From: UBA11591 sp040220895
GTDB lineage: Bacteria > Bacteroidota > Bacteroidia > Flavobacteriales_E > Vicingaceae
Length of the DNA: 64,000 bases
NCBI GenBank assembly: GCA_040220895.1
Contig: JAVJVY010000020.1
Coordinates: 248,001-312,000 of the forward strand
Reading direction: 5' to 3'
Part shown: piece by piece, positions 50,010 through 58,547 of the stretch
Layout: each line of letters starts with the position of its first letter
Position numbering within the stretch: the stretch's first letter is position 1
Program-made: the position numbers and the translations under genes
Notes under the pieces: model-generated
What the model was told of the DNA's origin: nothing
Databases searched by the model: none
What the model saw: only the letters and a program-made list of their open reading frames with translations

Positions 50010-51113
50010 TTATCTAGGTTTAAATGAAAAAATATGAAGCATTTTTTTAATATTATTCTTGAATTGTCTGGTTTCTATTACAAATTCTTTTCTTCTTTCT
50101 AATTCTAATTCATCGGTTTTTTCACCTTGTATAAATGAATACATTCGTTTAACAATGGGCAATAATTCATTTTTTACCAAGTTTAATTTTAAATGGGATC
50201 TTTCATTTAATGATTGATAAGAAAATATATCAGATGCAATGAGCTCCTTTTTAAATAACATAGGCTCAAGAATTGACGAAGAAAGCTGGTCATTATCAAG
50301 TAATTGCAAAGCACAATTCATATTATTCCAGATATGAATAATATCCTGAATCGGCAGGAATGGGTGTTCAATTATCATAATATATTCACTCAGACTTAAC
50401 TGATTTATTCGTTGCTTATAATCCGATAATAATCGTCTATCTACATGGTTTCCAATCCAAAAATATACCACAAAATTATCCGTGCCTAACTGAACAAGAC
50501 TTTTGACTGACTCAATTATTAGGTCATGTCTGTTGTGTTTATTTATCGACTTAGGAAAAAAAAATCGATATTTTCGTTTATCAAGATTAGAAACGAATTG
50601 AATTGTATAATTAGATACGGATTCGTTTTTTAATTGAAAATAGTCCTCTTCCAATCCCCAAGGGATCATAATTGGATTAAATTTTTGGTTATTTTCAAAA
50701 TAACGAAATGTTGAATGCCAATGACATTGGATATAATCAGCTCGCGATAAAAACAAACGATAAAAAAAAGCCTTTAGGCTCTTTTCTCTTATGATTTTTG
50801 GAATAGGCTCACTCCAAACGTTGTAGTTTAAAATACAATCTTTCCTCTTGAATATTATAACTAATATTAAGATTGGCAAGGGACACCAATTATGAGCCCA
50901 TATAAGATTTAAATTTTTCGCTCTTAATAAATTAAAAAGACGATGAATAGTGCCAAAAGAAAAAACCTCAATCTTGTCATAATCACTTAAATTATAATGA
51001 TTTCCGGTATTAAAGTAGAAATAGGCCAAGCTGTGCTCAGTTTGATTTTGAAAGTAATCCAGAAACCTCTTAACATTATGCCCTTTGCCGGGGCCGAGCA
51101 TTAGAATTTTCAA
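50010..51113 (-). CDS. Glycosyltransferase (GT-B, GT4-like)
   Basis: A 367-residue protein with a GT-B outline: MKILMLGPGKGHNVKRFLDY at the start, NLIWAHNWCPLPILILVIIF near 73, MIPWGLEEDYFQLKNE near 149, YTIQFVSNLDKRKYRF near 170 and a C-terminal segment with SSSILEPMLFKKELIASDIF near 285, where the Glu-x7-Glu-type sugar-nucleotide contact would lie. The match is weaker than for the other GT4 gene. The gene is notably AT-rich with many Ile, Asn and Lys, unlike the flanking housekeeping genes, suggesting a transferred or fast-evolving segment. It is likely to add one sugar to the cluster's glycan. Confidence 0.75.
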   Translation of the reverse strand: MKILMLGPGKGHNVKRFLDYFQNQTEHSLAYFYFNTGNHYNLSDYDKIEVFSFGTIHRLFNLLRAKNLNLIWAHNWCPLPILILVIIFKRKDCILNYNVWSEPIPKIIREKSLKAFFYRLFLSRADYIQCHWHSTFRYFENNQKFNPIMIPWGLEEDYFQLKNESVSNYTIQFVSNLDKRKYRFFFPKSINKHNRHDLIIESVKSLVQLGTDNFVVYFWIGNHVDRRLLSDYKQRINQLSLSEYIMIIEHPFLPIQDIIHIWNNMNCALQLLDNDQLSSSILEPMLFKKELIASDIFSYQSLNERSHLKLNLVKNELLPIVKRMYSFIQGEKTDELELERRKEFVIETRQFKNNIKKMLHIFSFKPR

Positions 51114-51196
51114 CGCTTATTATTAAAACCTTTTAAAAATGTTAGAATCTAAAAAACGAATATACCAAGGAGGTTGTCCTGCTAATAGTATCTTTA

Positions 51197-52288
51197 TCAT
51201 AATCCCTTATTAAAATAATCTTTGTACATCTTTTGTGTTCGATTATATTCATCCCATTCACCTATATCCATCCAAGATTTTTCACTTATCGGAAAAACAC
51301 CTACTTGACCTTTTCTTGCCATTACCTTTTCAATTAAGCTAGTAATATGGTAAAAAGTATCTGAAGGAACCTCATCCAAAAGATGAGGTTCCAAAATATA
51401 CATCCCAGAGTTGACTAAGAAAGTTAATTCAGGTTTCTCTTCAATTTTTTTTAATATTCCCTCTTCTGAGATTTCCAAGGTACCGTAAGGAATTGAATAA
51501 TGTTTGAGTGCTGATACCAATGTGATCTCACAAGCCTTTTCTTGGTGGTATTTATAAATCTCATTATAGTCTGCATTTACCACTATATCGCAGTTTGAAA
51601 CAAAAAAAGTGCTCTCAATTTCGCCGCGAAGTAAACTAAGACTACCAGCTGTTCCAAGCGGTTTGTTTTCAATGATATAATGTATCTTTTCATCACATGC
51701 CAGATCATCAAAGTAATTTGTAATCATGTTTCTTTTATAATTGAGCATAAAATAAAATTCATCAACCCCAAAAGAAACAAACCGATCTTTTATATGTTCC
51801 AAAATTGTCTTTTCCTCAAGAGGCAACATAGCCTTAGGTATGATATTTGTTATTGGCTTTAGCCTGGAACCTCGTCCACCAGCCATAATAACCACTGGAA
51901 CGTCTTTTAACTCCTGAGCATTCGGAATATCAGTATTAAAGTGTTCTTCCCAGAAGTATACTGTCACGAGATTTCCATAATCATCAACGATTGGCATAAA
52001 TTCAGCTCTAGCTTTGAACACAAAATCTCGAATGGCTTCTTCCGTCATATTACTTTTAGCTACAGTGATTTTGGAGGGGTCCCTTAAGATTTTGTGAATA
52101 GGTATACTCAAATCTTTATTTTGAATGATCGCTCTTTGAATGTCACCGATACTAAGAAGGCTGAAATAATTTCCAAATTCCGTAATCAATAAAAGCTTAG
52201 TTTTCACCTCATCCATGCGTTTTACTGCATTAAGTAATGTGTCATCTTTATCAATACTTATTTCTGCTATTCTTTTTGACAGTTTCAT
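51197..52288 (-). CDS. CBS-domain sugar-phosphate nucleotidyltransferase (PtmE-like)
   Basis: A 363-residue cytoplasmic enzyme. Residues about 1-118 are a CBS pair (ISIDKDDTLLNAVKRMDEVK, LSIGDIQRAIIQNKDLSIPI, FMPIVDDYGNLVTVYFWEEH). Residues about 128-355 are a nucleotidyltransferase: VVIMAGGRGSRLKPITNIIP near 131 with GGxGxRL, KAMLPL, the Asp-containing FVSNCDIVVNADYNEIYKYH near 229 and the end WMDIGEWDEYNRTQKMY. The CBS-plus-transferase order is that of PtmE/LegF-neighbourhood guanylyltransferases that activate amino sugars in nonulosonate pathways. The exact sugar is inferred only. It stands 108 bases after the sulfotransferase gene. Confidence 0.88.
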   Translation of the reverse strand: MKLSKRIAEISIDKDDTLLNAVKRMDEVKTKLLLITEFGNYFSLLSIGDIQRAIIQNKDLSIPIHKILRDPSKITVAKSNMTEEAIRDFVFKARAEFMPIVDDYGNLVTVYFWEEHFNTDIPNAQELKDVPVVIMAGGRGSRLKPITNIIPKAMLPLEEKTILEHIKDRFVSFGVDEFYFMLNYKRNMITNYFDDLACDEKIHYIIENKPLGTAGSLSLLRGEIESTFFVSNCDIVVNADYNEIYKYHQEKACEITLVSALKHYSIPYGTLEISEEGILKKIEEKPELTFLVNSGMYILEPHLLDEVPSDTFYHITSLIEKVMARKGQVGVFPISEKSWMDIGEWDEYNRTQKMYKDYFNKGL

Positions 52289-52396
52289 ATTAATTCTTTG
52301 TGATAGTTTCTTAAAACATTCTATTTAAATTCTAATTTTCAATTTGAAAATCATTTAATGAACTCGGTCAGGCAAGAAGTTGAATCTTTTTTATCC

Positions 52397-53212
52397 TTAT
52401 AGAAATTGAGCCAACTCTGTAGACTCAATATCTGAATATATTTTTTGCATTATCTCTATGTTGAAGTCAGCCTTCCATTTATTCACATCTCGATCAGATT
52501 TGTAAACGCTCAGTGGATCTGATTTATTAATTTGAATTGAAGAGTTAATGAATTTTCTAGTTTGATCTCCTAAACGCATTCCATAAAAATTGAAAATTTT
52601 TTCGGTCTCTGAATCTGGATTTTTCATTAACTCTTCATATTTTACAAGATATACTCTATTCGAAAATATTTTTTTCAATTCAATGGACAGTTTGGCAAAC
52701 TCTTTCCATTTATTGAATCCAAAATAGTTTTCTGGTCTGAACTTTCCTCTTTTGGGAGCAAATTCCCATTCATCTTTAAAATCCCAATTATGATTAAAGT
52801 CACTAGGGTAGTGCTTAAATGAAGATAATACTGCACAAGGATTCCTTATAATAATTATTACATTGTATTCAGAAATAGTTTTTAATAAATAAGGTAATAA
52901 ATAGTGATGAGTTACATGTTTAGAAGACAATATGGAAGGTGATCCAGCTTTATCTCTGAAGATTGGGTAAATATTTTGCCTTTTTAGTTTTATATTATCC
53001 AGATAATCATCTTCAAAATTATATAGCGTTTCGAAATATTCAATTATTTCATTTCTTGAAGAACTTAAGTTCAAAGCATTTTTGAATGAATCTGAAAACA
53101 GAGGTTGAAATTTAAATCTTACGTCTTCACAACTATCAATTATTTGTGATAACCAAGATGTGCCTGATCTAGGAACTCCGTTAATATCAATTATTTTCTT
53201 GAAACTCAACAA
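52397..53212 (-). CDS. Sulfotransferase family protein (1)
   Basis: A 271-residue protein with the PAPS-binding loop GVPRSGTSWLSQII at residues about 12-25 and the 3'-phosphate-binding strand NVIIIIRNPCAVLSSF near 115. RVYLVKYEELMKNPDSETEK near 195 is the third common block. It should move sulfate from PAPS to a sugar hydroxyl, in keeping with the glycan cluster. Its start overlaps the end of the GNAT gene by seven bases. AT-rich coding resembles its neighbours. A second sulfotransferase of a different subgroup lies at 57432. Confidence 0.88.
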   Translation of the reverse strand: MLSFKKIIDINGVPRSGTSWLSQIIDSCEDVRFKFQPLFSDSFKNALNLSSSRNEIIEYFETLYNFEDDYLDNIKLKRQNIYPIFRDKAGSPSILSSKHVTHHYLLPYLLKTISEYNVIIIIRNPCAVLSSFKHYPSDFNHNWDFKDEWEFAPKRGKFRPENYFGFNKWKEFAKLSIELKKIFSNRVYLVKYEELMKNPDSETEKIFNFYGMRLGDQTRKFINSSIQINKSDPLSVYKSDRDVNKWKADFNIEIMQKIYSDIESTELAQFL

Positions 53213-54243
53213 TCAATTCTATACTTTAGAAAATAATTACCAAATGAATTTTTGACGTTCTCGTTTTTTTGCTCCCATTTAATTATTTCATCATTGTATT
53301 TATTTTCGTTATGAACTTTTTTTCCAATAAAAAAGCGACCAGTCAATTTAGAAAAAGACAGTTTGAATTTATGTAAACCGTCATTATTTCTATTCCCACC
53401 TCCTAGATGAAAAATAGCATAATCATCCTTTTTAGCTTCCATAATGGCAGTGTAAAGTATTAAATTCGTTAGTCCAGCTAAGTTTCTTGATGCTTTCCTT
53501 GCAGATAAATGATAATTTACAATTTTGCCAGAATATAAAAATATTGCAGCAGAGATCAACTCATCTTTTTCATAAATACCATACAGCTTTATTTTTCCTT
53601 TTAACGAAAAGAAAAGATTTCGGAAATAGGAAGCAGAAAAAAAATAATACTGATGAGCATTTAAGACTTTCATTGTTTCAGTATACAGTGAGTAAAAGGA
53701 AAGAATATTCTCATTTGTGGGTCGCATTCGCTCAACACTGAAACCATTATTGATTGCCTTTCGAATAGAGTTCCTACATTTAGAAGAGAAGTTCAACCAT
53801 ATTCTATCCAAATCAAGATCAAGCTCAAGATATACGGTTTCTCTGTTAAACTCAACATCCATCTTATCCTTTAGAATTTCAGCATTATTCAGAATAGGGT
53901 GGAATCTAACGAATTCTGCAATAACATGATTAGATTCACACCAAAAGTTAAAGGCATCTATAAACGAATTAATAAAATCTTGGCAATGTGAATTGGTTAA
54001 AAGACCTCCATAGCCATAAGCACTTTGTATGTCTGAATATGAATTATCTAATTGGTTTAATAGAAAGGGATAAACAACTACTTTTTCTTCTTCTTGAAAG
54101 ATTATACATTTCCCCTTACCTTCATTATTTAATTCACAAATTCGCAAATATTCAGGTGTATAATAGATATCATGAAACTGAATTTTATAGAGAAAATCCG
54201 TCCAAGTGATTTTATCACTAGTTTCTAATTCTGTAATTCCCAC
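53206..54243 (-). CDS. GNAT/FemAB-like N-acyltransferase
   Basis: A 345-residue protein of the acetyltransferase-6 (FemAB/BioF2-like) type, made of two GNAT folds. Marks: TDFLYKIQFHDIYYTPEYLR near 15, NSIRKAINNGFSVERMRPTN near 160, YFFSASYFRNLFFSLKGKIK near 198, ELISAAIFLYSGKIVNYHLSA near 230 and AIFHLGGGNRNNDGLHKFKL near 275, where GGG-x-x-x-x-D-x-L-x-x-F-K is the classic C-terminal motif. It probably acylates an amino sugar made by the LegC-type aminotransferase encoded 15 bases upstream. The acyl donor is unknown. Confidence 0.85.
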   Translation of the reverse strand: MGITELETSDKITWTDFLYKIQFHDIYYTPEYLRICELNNEGKGKCIIFQEEEKVVVYPFLLNQLDNSYSDIQSAYGYGGLLTNSHCQDFINSFIDAFNFWCESNHVIAEFVRFHPILNNAEILKDKMDVEFNRETVYLELDLDLDRIWLNFSSKCRNSIRKAINNGFSVERMRPTNENILSFYSLYTETMKVLNAHQYYFFSASYFRNLFFSLKGKIKLYGIYEKDELISAAIFLYSGKIVNYHLSARKASRNLAGLTNLILYTAIMEAKKDDYAIFHLGGGNRNNDGLHKFKLSFSKLTGRFFIGKKVHNENKYNDEIIKWEQKNENVKNSFGNYFLKYRIDC

Positions 54244-54258
54244 AGGTTAAAAATAATT

Positions 54259-55392
54259 CTACAAACTACTTGGTAAATTAACAACTCTTTCCGAGAGGTT
54301 CTTGGCATTTGGCATGGAATAGATAAAACTCTCTTTGTAAATATCCAGATCATTCAACAAGTGCCAGATTGGCCGAGTCATTACATTCTTTGCATTGGTG
54401 TAAGAGAGGAATTCATCGCGCTCTTCTTTATTTTTTAATTTAATTGTATTTAGCCAATAGTTGGCCCTTGTACCCTCAATTTCTGTAATAAATTCAACTT
54501 CTTTATTATTGAAAAAAGACTTATAACTTTCTGCAAGTTCTCTCTTTGAAATTAAAAACGCATCTAATTGTTCCAGCTGAGCACATGCCAGTGCAGCATT
54601 AATATTGGGCATTCGGTAGTTATAACCTATGGCATCATGCCGATACTCCCATTTATGAGGGATTTTGGCTGTCGTGGTCAAATGTTTTAAGTGTTTACCG
54701 AGCTTCACGTCATTTGTAATAATGGCACCACCCCCGCCCGAAGTAATAGTCTTATTTCCATTGAGACTAAAAATTCCCAATTTTCCAAAAGTTCCTGTAT
54801 GTTGTCCACCAACTTTGGTACCAATGGATTCAGCACTGTCTTCAACCAATGGTATGTTATATTTAGCACAAATTTCACCAATTTCTCTGATTCTACAGGC
54901 AAATCCGAATGTATGCATCGGAACAACGGCAGCAATTTTACTCCCTGTACTCTTATTTACTCGCACGCCATTCTTGGCAAAGGTCATATCCTTTAAAAAT
55001 GACTCCAAGCTTTCGGGACTCATACCGAGGGTATCGAGATCGACATCAATGAATACCGGAATGGCTCCGCAGTAAGAAATAGCGTTCGCAGTAGCTACGA
55101 AGGACAAAGGTTGAGTAATGACTTCTTCTCCCCTTGAAACATCGGCACCAATTAAGGCCATGTGCAAAGCAGCCGTACCATTAACAGTTGCCACCGCAAA
55201 TTTAGATCCCGTATACTCACAGATCATTTCTTCGAACCTATCAACAAATTTTCCTACTGAAGAAACAAAAGTTGAATCAATAGTTTCGAGCACATAATTT
55301 CTCTCATTTCCATTAAACACTGGTGCGTGTAATGGGATAAATCCTTGGTCACCCTTCAGTTTTCTAATAAAGGAGACCAGTTCTTCAAACAT
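54259..55392 (-). CDS. LegC-type DegT/DnrJ/EryC1/StrS aminotransferase
   Basis: A 377-residue PLP enzyme; the ATG at 55392 gives MFEELVSFIRKLKGDQGFIP, and the frame is open further upstream inside the epimerase gene. IPLHAPVFNGNERNYVLETI followed by DSTFVSSVGKFVDRFEEMIC is the characteristic LegC-family start. PLP contacts: VNGTAALHMALIGADV near 70, VEDSAESIGTKVGGQHTGTF near 185 and the Schiff-base Lys in FSLNGNKTITSGGGGAII near 213. It transfers an amino group to a 4-keto-6-deoxy nucleotide sugar. It overlaps the epimerase stop by eight bases. LegC names the subfamily; the true product is not proven. Confidence 0.9.
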   Translation of the reverse strand: MFEELVSFIRKLKGDQGFIPLHAPVFNGNERNYVLETIDSTFVSSVGKFVDRFEEMICEYTGSKFAVATVNGTAALHMALIGADVSRGEEVITQPLSFVATANAISYCGAIPVFIDVDLDTLGMSPESLESFLKDMTFAKNGVRVNKSTGSKIAAVVPMHTFGFACRIREIGEICAKYNIPLVEDSAESIGTKVGGQHTGTFGKLGIFSLNGNKTITSGGGGAIITNDVKLGKHLKHLTTTAKIPHKWEYRHDAIGYNYRMPNINAALACAQLEQLDAFLISKRELAESYKSFFNNKEVEFITEIEGTRANYWLNTIKLKNKEERDEFLSYTNAKNVMTRPIWHLLNDLDIYKESFIYSMPNAKNLSERVVNLPSSL

Positions 55393-56356
55393 TCTTAAAT
55401 TTTTGATCATCAGGATTGGCCATAAAGCCTTCAAGGATTGCTTTTTTTATGCTTCGAATTCCTTCGGGAACCGTTTTAGAAATGCTAAAACCTAATTCTC
55501 TATTAATTTTTTCAAATGAAACCCGGTAGTCCCTGGGATCCTCATTCTTTTCAACATACTTCACCTTGCCATCTGGTATTTGTTTTAATATTTCATCGAC
55601 TATCATTTGTTTTTGATAGTTCTCTTCACTATCTCCTACATTGAACACATTGAATGACACAACTTTCAACTCTGCCTCTAGCACTGCAATAACAGATCTG
55701 GAAAGGTCAATCACATGGCAATAAGGCCTCCAGAATTGTTCGCCAAATACCAATAATTCCCTTCCCAAGGCTAGTTCCTTTGTAAATTCATTCACTGTCA
55801 AATCAAAACGAGCTCGTTGAGAAAGCCCGTAAACTGTAGAAAAACGCAAACAAGTTGGTTTACAGGTATTGGATTTGGGTTGATCTAATAGAAACCTTTC
55901 CATTTTCACCTTTGTTTCTGCATACAAAGAAACCGGGGCAAGCACCGAATCCTCATTGACCATTGCATCCGGGTCGGCCATTTTACCGTAATTACTGCAT
56001 GTAGAAGCAAAAACAAACTGCTTCACCCCGTGCTTTTCTGCAATTTCATAAAGGAGTTCAGAACCATCGGTATTTATCGAACGAGTAAGGTCAGGGTCTT
56101 TGGCGCAGGCTGGATCCCCAACAATGGCGGCCAGATGAACAATAGCATCTACCTCAAATAGTGCTTTTTCAAGGTCTTCCTTAATTCTTACGTCACCCTT
56201 AAAGAAGGTGAAGTTGTCATTATCGAGTAAATCAATGATGGACTCTCCGCCATACATCAAGTTATCAATGACGCTGACCTTGTAACCATTATTTAACAGG
56301 AGCCTTACTAAAACACTTCCTATATACCCAGCTCCACCAGTTACTAATACCCTCAT
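55385..56356 (-). CDS. NAD-dependent epimerase/dehydratase (extended SDR)
   Basis: A 323-residue Rossmann-fold enzyme: MRVLVTGGAGYIGSVLVRLL with GxxGxxG, DNLMYGG near 31, HLAAIVGDPACAKDPD near 73, catalytic Ser/Thr in FASTCSNYG near 115 and YxxxK in SLYAETKVKMERF near 142. The C-terminal part RPYCHVIDLSRSVIAVLEA near 208 is usual for nucleotide-sugar epimerases or dehydratases. It may supply the keto-sugar for the LegC-type aminotransferase next to it or a branched sugar. It overlaps both neighbours (deacetylase by four bases, aminotransferase by eight). Confidence 0.9.
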   Translation of the reverse strand: MRVLVTGGAGYIGSVLVRLLLNNGYKVSVIDNLMYGGESIIDLLDNDNFTFFKGDVRIKEDLEKALFEVDAIVHLAAIVGDPACAKDPDLTRSINTDGSELLYEIAEKHGVKQFVFASTCSNYGKMADPDAMVNEDSVLAPVSLYAETKVKMERFLLDQPKSNTCKPTCLRFSTVYGLSQRARFDLTVNEFTKELALGRELLVFGEQFWRPYCHVIDLSRSVIAVLEAELKVVSFNVFNVGDSEENYQKQMIVDEILKQIPDGKVKYVEKNEDPRDYRVSFEKINRELGFSISKTVPEGIRSIKKAILEGFMANPDDQKFKNV

Positions 56357-57435
56357 TTATCTGTTTTTATATAATCCTGAAATGTACCAAAAGAAACCAT
56401 CGACTGATCATTTAACCAGCTCAGAAACGAATTTAACTGTTGGCCGTTGTTAAATGTTTTAGGATGAGAAATGGCAACGATTGGAATACCTTCACCCTCC
56501 AACGATTTTAATTCTGCCAGACGCTTTTTGAAAATATATTTCATTTCAGCCGAGACCGTTCCATCCGAGAAATTCAACATTTTTCTTTGATCGTTGATTA
56601 ATTTCAAAATTGACCTGGTTATTGGGTAAGAGCGCCGATAACTATCATCAACAACCTCATTATTCCTTGCTGATTTGGAAATTAAACCTGGGATCTTTAA
56701 TAATTGAAAATAAAGTCGCATTAAAAATGGAATCTGCGCTGTGGCAATTGGTATTTCCAAGATTCCTCCATTTTTATTTTCCACACAGCAATCATCATGT
56801 ATTTTCCATGATTGCTTACTCATTGGTGCCTTTTGGAAGTCATACTTAGTTCTTTGATCGTCATATTTTAATCCAGGAGCAACAGTAGTATCGATGGCAA
56901 GACCATTCTTTACCATAGCTGCTAAGATTTCCTTTTCGGGTTGAATACTCCAGGCACCGGCGCGAAAAACATTTGTTTGGTAATCTACTTCGATGTCTTT
57001 AAAAAGTTCTCTCAATGTAGCCACCCCTTTTGTAAACAACGCATCAATATTCAACTCTTGATCATTTGTAGTTCCAACCTCGGGCAGTCGCCAATAACGC
57101 ATGTCCAAATTCCATTGATAATCAGAAAGTTTTTTATAATTCAGCCACTGGGGATGGAAATGTAATTGCACGTCATGTCCGCGTTGAACCAATGAACGAA
57201 GTTGATCTTTGATTAAACTGGCAGGCTTATAATCCGCACTGAACGTAGCTTTAAGTTCTTCTTGTTCAAATGCCCACAATTCACAGACATCCAGAAAAAT
57301 TGTCAATCGAGCTCCGTGATTTTCAACAATCCGAATCATCTCGTTTGTAGGTTCAATTACACATTTCCGAACATCGCCGGAACCATTGCCCCAGACCTCA
57401 TAATCCGCTGTCAGTATAACATTAAAAGAGCTCAC
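56353..57435 (-). CDS. Polysaccharide-deacetylase-like (NodB-fold) protein
   Basis: A 360-residue protein. The start SFNVILTADYEVWGNGSG contains the Asp of the metal-binding motif 1 (T-x-D-x-E), and RGHDVQLHFHPQWLNY near 109 has the His-x-His pair of motif 2; FRAGAWSIQPEKEILAAMVK near 165 matches motif 3. These residues bind the metal in NodB-type deacetylases. No signal peptide is seen, so it may work on lipid-linked or nucleotide sugars in the cytoplasm. It overlaps the sulfotransferase stop upstream and the SDR start downstream by four bases each. Confidence 0.82.
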   Translation of the reverse strand: MSSFNVILTADYEVWGNGSGDVRKCVIEPTNEMIRIVENHGARLTIFLDVCELWAFEQEELKATFSADYKPASLIKDQLRSLVQRGHDVQLHFHPQWLNYKKLSDYQWNLDMRYWRLPEVGTTNDQELNIDALFTKGVATLRELFKDIEVDYQTNVFRAGAWSIQPEKEILAAMVKNGLAIDTTVAPGLKYDDQRTKYDFQKAPMSKQSWKIHDDCCVENKNGGILEIPIATAQIPFLMRLYFQLLKIPGLISKSARNNEVVDDSYRRSYPITRSILKLINDQRKMLNFSDGTVSAEMKYIFKKRLAELKSLEGEGIPIVAISHPKTFNNGQQLNSFLSWLNDQSMVSFGTFQDYIKTDK

Positions 57436-58337
57436 TTTCCAAATCTAACAGAAAACAAAAACAAGTAAAATTGAACAGATGCATTGAAAATTAACGATGA
57501 ATGACTCCTACTCGAAGCATCACTTGAATATCCCAAGGCCTGCAAGTGATGCCTAAAGACAAACTCAAGTTTTTCAATTTCTTTATCATTGAATTCCTTC
57601 TTCCATTTTTGTGTATTCTCTTTCATTAGTGGGCGAGAAATGTTGGACTTCCAATCGCCCTCATTCTCACGAAGAAGATCTTTCGAACCTTTTTCATAAT
57701 TCAACATTGAAGTCTCGAAAGGGAGGTCTAAAAACTTACAAACCTCCCTGACCGTTATTTCTGCATGATTTAAAATATCCTCATATTTGATCTCCTTATA
57801 GTTAGAATTAAAAAGAAGCTCCCCATCACCTCTGGATTTTATTATGCCATGCAAGTATTCTGCACAATGGTAAGCCATTCCATGCTTCATTCCCCATTTG
57901 GTTTTTATTCTGGACAAGATGACATCCCTGGGATCACGGATTATATGCAATACCTTAGAATCAGGGAAGTTTTTTTTGATGATACCGAGGTAGTTTACAT
58001 TCATCGGGTCTTTGTCACCTAGATAAATTTCTTTACCCGTGCCTTCCGAGAGTAAACGCTCAAAAATCAGACGTACTTTATTCGCTTCATCATCCAATTT
58101 TCTTGCTTCCTTCAAGTATTGAGGAATCTTAGAAGAAACACTATTCAATTCCTTGTCTCTCTCTATTTTCTTCAGCAGCCTTAATTCTAAATAAGCTGTG
58201 CCCACCTTTGAAAGATAACGCTTGATAAAATGTGTTTCAGGAGAAAAATGAATAGAGGAATGACTGTGTAATATACTCTGAATTAGGCTAGTACCCGACC
58301 TTCCAATGCCAACCACAAATAAATATTTATGATTCAT
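57432..58337 (-). CDS. Sulfotransferase family protein (2)
   Basis: A 301-residue protein with the PAPS loop FVVGIGRSGTSLIQSILHSH at residues 5-24 and the 3'-phosphate motif VLHIIRDPRDVILSRIKTKW near 131; KEIKYEDILNHAEITVREVC near 183 is the third block. It differs in sequence from the sulfotransferase at 52397, so the two probably sulfate different positions or substrates. It starts three bases after the DUF4834 gene's stop and overlaps the deacetylase start by four bases (ATGA). Confidence 0.9.
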   Translation of the reverse strand: MNHKYLFVVGIGRSGTSLIQSILHSHSSIHFSPETHFIKRYLSKVGTAYLELRLLKKIERDKELNSVSSKIPQYLKEARKLDDEANKVRLIFERLLSEGTGKEIYLGDKDPMNVNYLGIIKKNFPDSKVLHIIRDPRDVILSRIKTKWGMKHGMAYHCAEYLHGIIKSRGDGELLFNSNYKEIKYEDILNHAEITVREVCKFLDLPFETSMLNYEKGSKDLLRENEGDWKSNISRPLMKENTQKWKKEFNDKEIEKLEFVFRHHLQALGYSSDASSRSHSSLIFNASVQFYLFLFSVRFGK

Positions 58338-58340
58338 TAT

Positions 58341-58547
58341 TTACTCATCAACCTCTTCATAATCAATGTACTCTCCCAAATTATCTTGATCCTTATCGCT
58401 GTTTTTACCAGCGTTCTTGTCGCGATTACTCTTCTTCCTAAAAGAATTTAGAATTAACAAACGCGAAATGAATCTTATCGCATAAAAAATAAGGACGATA
58501 ATTAGGGCTGTTCTCAAAAAACCCACGAAACTGGCTTCGACTATCAT
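58341..58547 (-). CDS. DUF4834-type small membrane protein
   Basis: A 68-residue protein: a short N-terminus, one membrane helix (FLRTALIIVLIFYAIRFISR), a basic patch (FRKKSNRDKNAGKNSDKDQD) and the acidic end GEYIDYEEVDE. This helix-basic-acidic layout with a final DYEEV matches DUF4834 of Flavobacteriia, which has no known function. Its ATG shares one base with the carB stop. The position between carB and the glycan cluster links the two in one transcript. Confidence 0.85.
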   Translation of the reverse strand: MIVEASFVGFLRTALIIVLIFYAIRFISRLLILNSFRKKSNRDKNAGKNSDKDQDNLGEYIDYEEVDE

